A program made the translations under genes and the position numbers. A stretch of 64,000 bases of DNA from FEN-1219 sp036563665 (lineage in GTDB: Bacteria; Pseudomonadota; Gammaproteobacteria; Steroidobacterales; Rariloculaceae), in contig DATCLY010000018.1 in the NCBI GenBank assembly GCA_036563665.1, forward strand, positions 19,164 to 83,163. The letters are read 5' to 3'. Of this stretch, positions 62,039-64,000 are shown piece by piece; position 1 is the first letter of the stretch; each line of letters starts with the position of its first letter. Under the pieces are notes generated by a model. It ran no database searches, was not told the DNA's origin, and saw nothing but the letters and a program-made list of their open reading frames with translations.

Positions 62039-62713
62039 ATGACCGCGTCGTCGTCCCTGCAGGAGTATCTCGACACGCTGCTGGCGCCCGCCGAAGGCCC
62101 GCCGCCGCAGGCGCCCGCGGCCGAGCCGGCGCGGACGCCTGCGGCCGAGCCGCCGCGAGTCGAGGCGGCGCCCCGCCTGTCGGAGGGCCACGGCATGGAC
62201 GCTCACGCCCTCTACAAGACGATGCTCGAAGCGCGGGCGCTGCTCGATTCGAGCGGCGACGCGCGGCGCGGATCCGCGTCCGCCTGCCGCTGCATCGCGT
62301 TCCGCGCCGGGGAGGAGGTGTACGCCGTGGATCTCGGCGCCGTCCGCGAGGTGATCGTGCCGCCCGAGATCGTGCCGGTGCCGGGCGCCGGACGCGAGGT
62401 GCTCGGCGTCATCAATCTGCGCGGCAACGTCCTCACGGTGATCAACAGCCGCGTGACGCTCGGCTTGACCGGTCGGCCGGACTCCCCCTCCGCCCGCATC
62501 CTCGTGCTCGACGAGGGCGACGGTTGCGTGGGGGCGATGGTGGACGCCGTCGAGGACATCCTGCTCGTCGACCCCGAGCAGCTCGAGCCCGTGCTCGCCG
62601 CCGGGCCACGGGAGACCCAGCGGCAGGTGCGGGGCACCGTGACGGTCGGCGACCGCATCGTGTTCGTGATCGCAGGCGCCACCCTCGTCGGCGGGGCACC
62701 GACCGCGAGCTGA
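62039..62713 (+). CDS. CheW-like adaptor with N-terminal extension (ParP/CheW)
   Basis: 224 aa. The C-terminal ~145 residues form a CheW-like domain (AFRAGEEVYAVDLGAVREVIV, INLRGNVLTVINSRVTLG, VDAVEDILLV). The N-terminal ~75 residues are Pro/Ala-rich with a short helix (SSLQEYLDTLLA), the layout of ParP, which links ParC to CheA arrays. In related operons parP and cheW are separate neighbouring genes; here only one is present. It could perform both roles or rely on cheW at 11494. Confidence 0.82.
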   Translation: MTASSSLQEYLDTLLAPAEGPPPQAPAAEPARTPAAEPPRVEAAPRLSEGHGMDAHALYKTMLEARALLDSSGDARRGSASACRCIAFRAGEEVYAVDLGAVREVIVPPEIVPVPGAGREVLGVINLRGNVLTVINSRVTLGLTGRPDSPSARILVLDEGDGCVGAMVDAVEDILLVDPEQLEPVLAAGPRETQRQVRGTVTVGDRIVFVIAGATLVGGAPTAS

Positions 62714-62718
62714 CCGCG

Positions 62719-62910
62719 ATGGCGGCCGACGGCGAAGCGGGCGGCCTCGGGCCAGTACCCACCGTCGGCCGCGTGAGGCATACTCCCCCGTCCGGCCGCA
62801 ACGGCCCGAATCACGGCCGCCGGCCGCCGGCGAAACGCGACGAGCAGCCGCCGCGCGACGGCGAGGGCCGCCGCCCGGGCGCCGGCCGCCATATCGACGA
62901 GTACGCATGA
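62719..62910 (+). CDS. Possible 63-aa protein between parP/cheW and DUF2802 gene
   Basis: A frame starting six bases after the parP/cheW stop and ending in ATGA overlap with the next gene. The product is Gly/Pro/Arg-rich, has no domain, no signal and no good ribosome-binding site. The tight spacing to both neighbours is the only support, and random open frames are common at this GC content. Confidence 0.25.
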   Translation: MAADGEAGGLGPVPTVGRVRHTPPSGRNGPNHGRRPPAKRDEQPPRDGEGRRPGAGRHIDEYA

Positions 62911-63323
62911 TGGGCGCAACGACCGCGTGGGTGGCCTGGCTGTCCGCCGCCGCCGCGCTGGGTGTGGCGTTGCTCGGCGCCGCAGCCCTGCGTCTGCGCG
63001 GCCGTGCACGCGAGCAGGCCCGGCGCCTCGAGGCCCAGCAGGCCGAGATCGCCGCGCTGCGCAGCCGCGTGCAGGCCCTCGACGAGGAACGGCTGCGCCG
63101 GCGCGAGGAGCTGCGCCGGCTCTCCGAGCAGGTCGCCGGTCTCGTGCGCGAGCACGAGCAGCTGCTGGCGCGGGACGCCGTGGCGGGGCCGTACGTGCAG
63201 GCGGTGCGGGCGGCGCGTTCCGGCGTCACGGCCGAGGTGCTGATGGCGAGCTACGGGTTGAGCCGGGGCGAGGCGGAGCTCGTGGTAGCGCTGCACCAGC
63301 GCGCTCCGCAAGGCGGCGACTGA
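62907..63323 (+). CDS. DUF2802-type membrane-anchored coiled-coil protein
   Basis: 138 aa. One N-terminal TM segment (VAWLSAAAALGVALLGAAAL) is followed by a coiled coil (about 33-85) and a compact C-terminal domain (RSGVTAEVLMASYGLSRGEAELVVALHQRA) resembling DUF2802. This family follows cheW in pseudomonad flagellar clusters; its function is unknown. A second ATG at 62910 is an equally good start. Confidence 0.75.
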   Translation: MMGATTAWVAWLSAAAALGVALLGAAALRLRGRAREQARRLEAQQAEIAALRSRVQALDEERLRRREELRRLSEQVAGLVREHEQLLARDAVAGPYVQAVRAARSGVTAEVLMASYGLSRGEAELVVALHQRAPQGGD

Positions 63324-63348
63324 GCCTCGCGCACGGCGCGGGCGCCGG

Positions 63349-63377
63349 TTGACACCCCGCACGCGCCACCAGACAAT
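63349..63377 (+). promoter_or_regulatory. Sigma-70 promoter of the tRNA-tuf operon
   Basis: A perfect TTGACA -35 and GACAAT -10 (4 of 6) are separated by 17 bases and lie 18 bases before tRNA-Tyr. It is the clearest housekeeping promoter in the window. Confidence 0.72.
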
Positions 63378-63394
63378 ACCGCGCTTATGTCCGC

Positions 63395-63479
63395 GGAGGG
63401 GTACCCAAGCGGTCAACGGGGGCAGACTGTAAATCTGCTGGCTTTGCCTTCGTAGGTTCGAATCCTACCCCCTCCACCA
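63395..63479 (+). tRNA. tRNA-Tyr (GTA)
   Basis: Class II tRNA with a long variable arm. Acceptor GGAGGGG pairs with CCCCTCC; anticodon stem GCAGA/TCTGC encloses CTGTAAA with GTA at 63429-63431; T arm GTAGG-TTCGAAT-CCTAC; CCA is encoded. Confidence 0.97.
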
Positions 63480-63518
63480 GTTTGTCCTGGGCGGGGGTAG
63501 AGCACCGGCGGCAAGAAG

Positions 63519-63592
63519 GCGGGTGTAGTTCAACGGCAGAACCTCAGCCTTCCAAGCTGATGATGGCGGTTCGACTCCGCTCACCCGCTCCA
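63519..63592 (+). tRNA. tRNA-Gly (TCC)
   Basis: Acceptor GCGGGTG pairs with CACCCGC; anticodon stem TCAGC/GCTGA encloses CTTCCAA with TCC at 63551-63553; CCA is encoded. 39 bases after tRNA-Tyr. Confidence 0.97.
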
Positions 63593-63683
63593 AATGGACG
63601 AAGCGTAAGTGCGCGACGTGACTCGGGATTATCGGCACTGGCCGGAGGCGACGACCGGTCGGGCCGTGCCGCGGTGGTTTCCC

Positions 63684-63759
<76 letters not shown>

Positions 63760-63848
63760 GTTCGAAGGTCGCACATTTATAAGAGGCAATACACCGGTCC
63801 GTCGGCGGCCGGCGGCGTCACCATCGAGGATCGAGCAGGAGTGGTCTG

Positions 63849-64000
63849 ATGTCCAAACAAAAATTCGAGCGGAAGAAGCCGCATGTGAACGTAGGGACGA
63901 TCGGTCACGTGGACCACGGGAAGACGACGCTGACGGCTGCGCTGACGAAGGTGATGGCGGAGAAGTTCGGCGGGGAGTTCAAGGCGTACGACCAGATCGA
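63849..64000 (+). CDS. tuf: Elongation factor Tu, 5' part (cut by window edge)
   Basis: The first 50 codons are visible. MSKQKFERKKPHVNVGTIGH leads into the G1 loop GHVDHGKTT, diagnostic of EF-Tu. The protein delivers aminoacyl-tRNA to the ribosome. An AGGAGTGG ribosome-binding site precedes the ATG. Codon choice contains fewer strongly GC-ending runs than the flagellar genes, as expected for a highly expressed gene. Confidence 0.97.
   Translation, partial: MSKQKFERKKPHVNVGTIGHVDHGKTTLTAALTKVMAEKFGGEFKAYDQI

Overview
The window is a high-GC stretch of about 64 kb and is almost entirely one flagellar and chemotaxis supercluster from a polarly flagellated gammaproteobacterium. FleQ, FlhF, FlhG, a MotC/MotD-type stator pair, ParC/ParP-type array-positioning genes, sigma-54 plus sigma-28 flagellar promoters and a tRNA-Tyr/Gly/Thr-tuf operon at the right edge all fit that group. 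The gene order recalls Pseudomonas and Xanthomonas, but it differs enough from both that I would place the organism only among Xanthomonadales/Nevskiales/Steroidobacterales-like lineages, by inference. I see no mobile element, CRISPR array or rRNA.

Layout. 1-5.1 kb holds housekeeping or ungrouped genes: a START-like secreted protein (cut by the edge), an FAH-family hydrolase, thrS, gloB, a small PilZ protein and a small secreted protein with a sigma-28 promoter. 5.2-14.8 kb (minus strand) is chemotaxis system 1: STAS-cheY-cheA-cheW-mcp-cheR-cheD-cheB, then a second receptor-like mcp with its own sigma-28 promoter. 14.8-16.5 kb (minus) is flgA, then flgM-flgN. 16.6-28.1 kb (plus) is cheV and flgBCDEFGHIJKL (rod, hook, rings, junction proteins). 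28.05-31.7 kb (minus) carries three signalling genes: HDOD, REC-GGDEF-EAL and REC-HPt. 31.7-34.65 kb (minus) is fliD and fliC. 35.06-36.4 kb (plus) is fliS, a fliT-like gene and a tPilZ-like gene. 36.6-39.2 kb is fleQ and a FleR-like activator that lacks a receiver domain. 39.2-53.4 kb is fliEFGHIJKLMNOPQR-flhBA (basal body, switch, export gate). 53.5-63.3 kb is flhF-flhG-fliA-cheY-cheZ-cheA-motC-motD-parC-parP/cheW-DUF2802 (placement, sigma-28, chemotaxis system 2, stator). 63.4-64 kb is tRNA-Tyr, tRNA-Gly, tRNA-Thr and the start of tuf.

Regulatory logic read from the DNA. Five sites match the sigma-54 consensus (TGGCAyG-N4-TTGCw): upstream of flgA, flgB, the fleR-like gene, fliK and fliL. 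Eight sites match the flagellar sigma-28 consensus (TMAAG...GCCGATAN): upstream of the small secreted gene, the second mcp, the STAS-che operon, flgMN, flgKL (inside flgJ), fliC, fliS and fliA (inside flhG). The likely cascade is FleQ, then sigma-54 genes including the fleR-like activator, then FliA with FlgM checkpoint control, then flagellin, chaperones, hook-junction proteins and chemotaxis system 1.

Most genes are intact and close to family length, with many ATGA/GTGA/TTGA stop-start overlaps. The points most worth a second look are the receiver-less FleR without a FleS, the sigma-28-controlled small secreted protein, the matching C-terminal VELF tails on CheD and one MCP, the three-gene second-messenger cassette between flgL and fliD, and the single ParP/CheW-like adaptor serving the CheZ-type chemotaxis operon.
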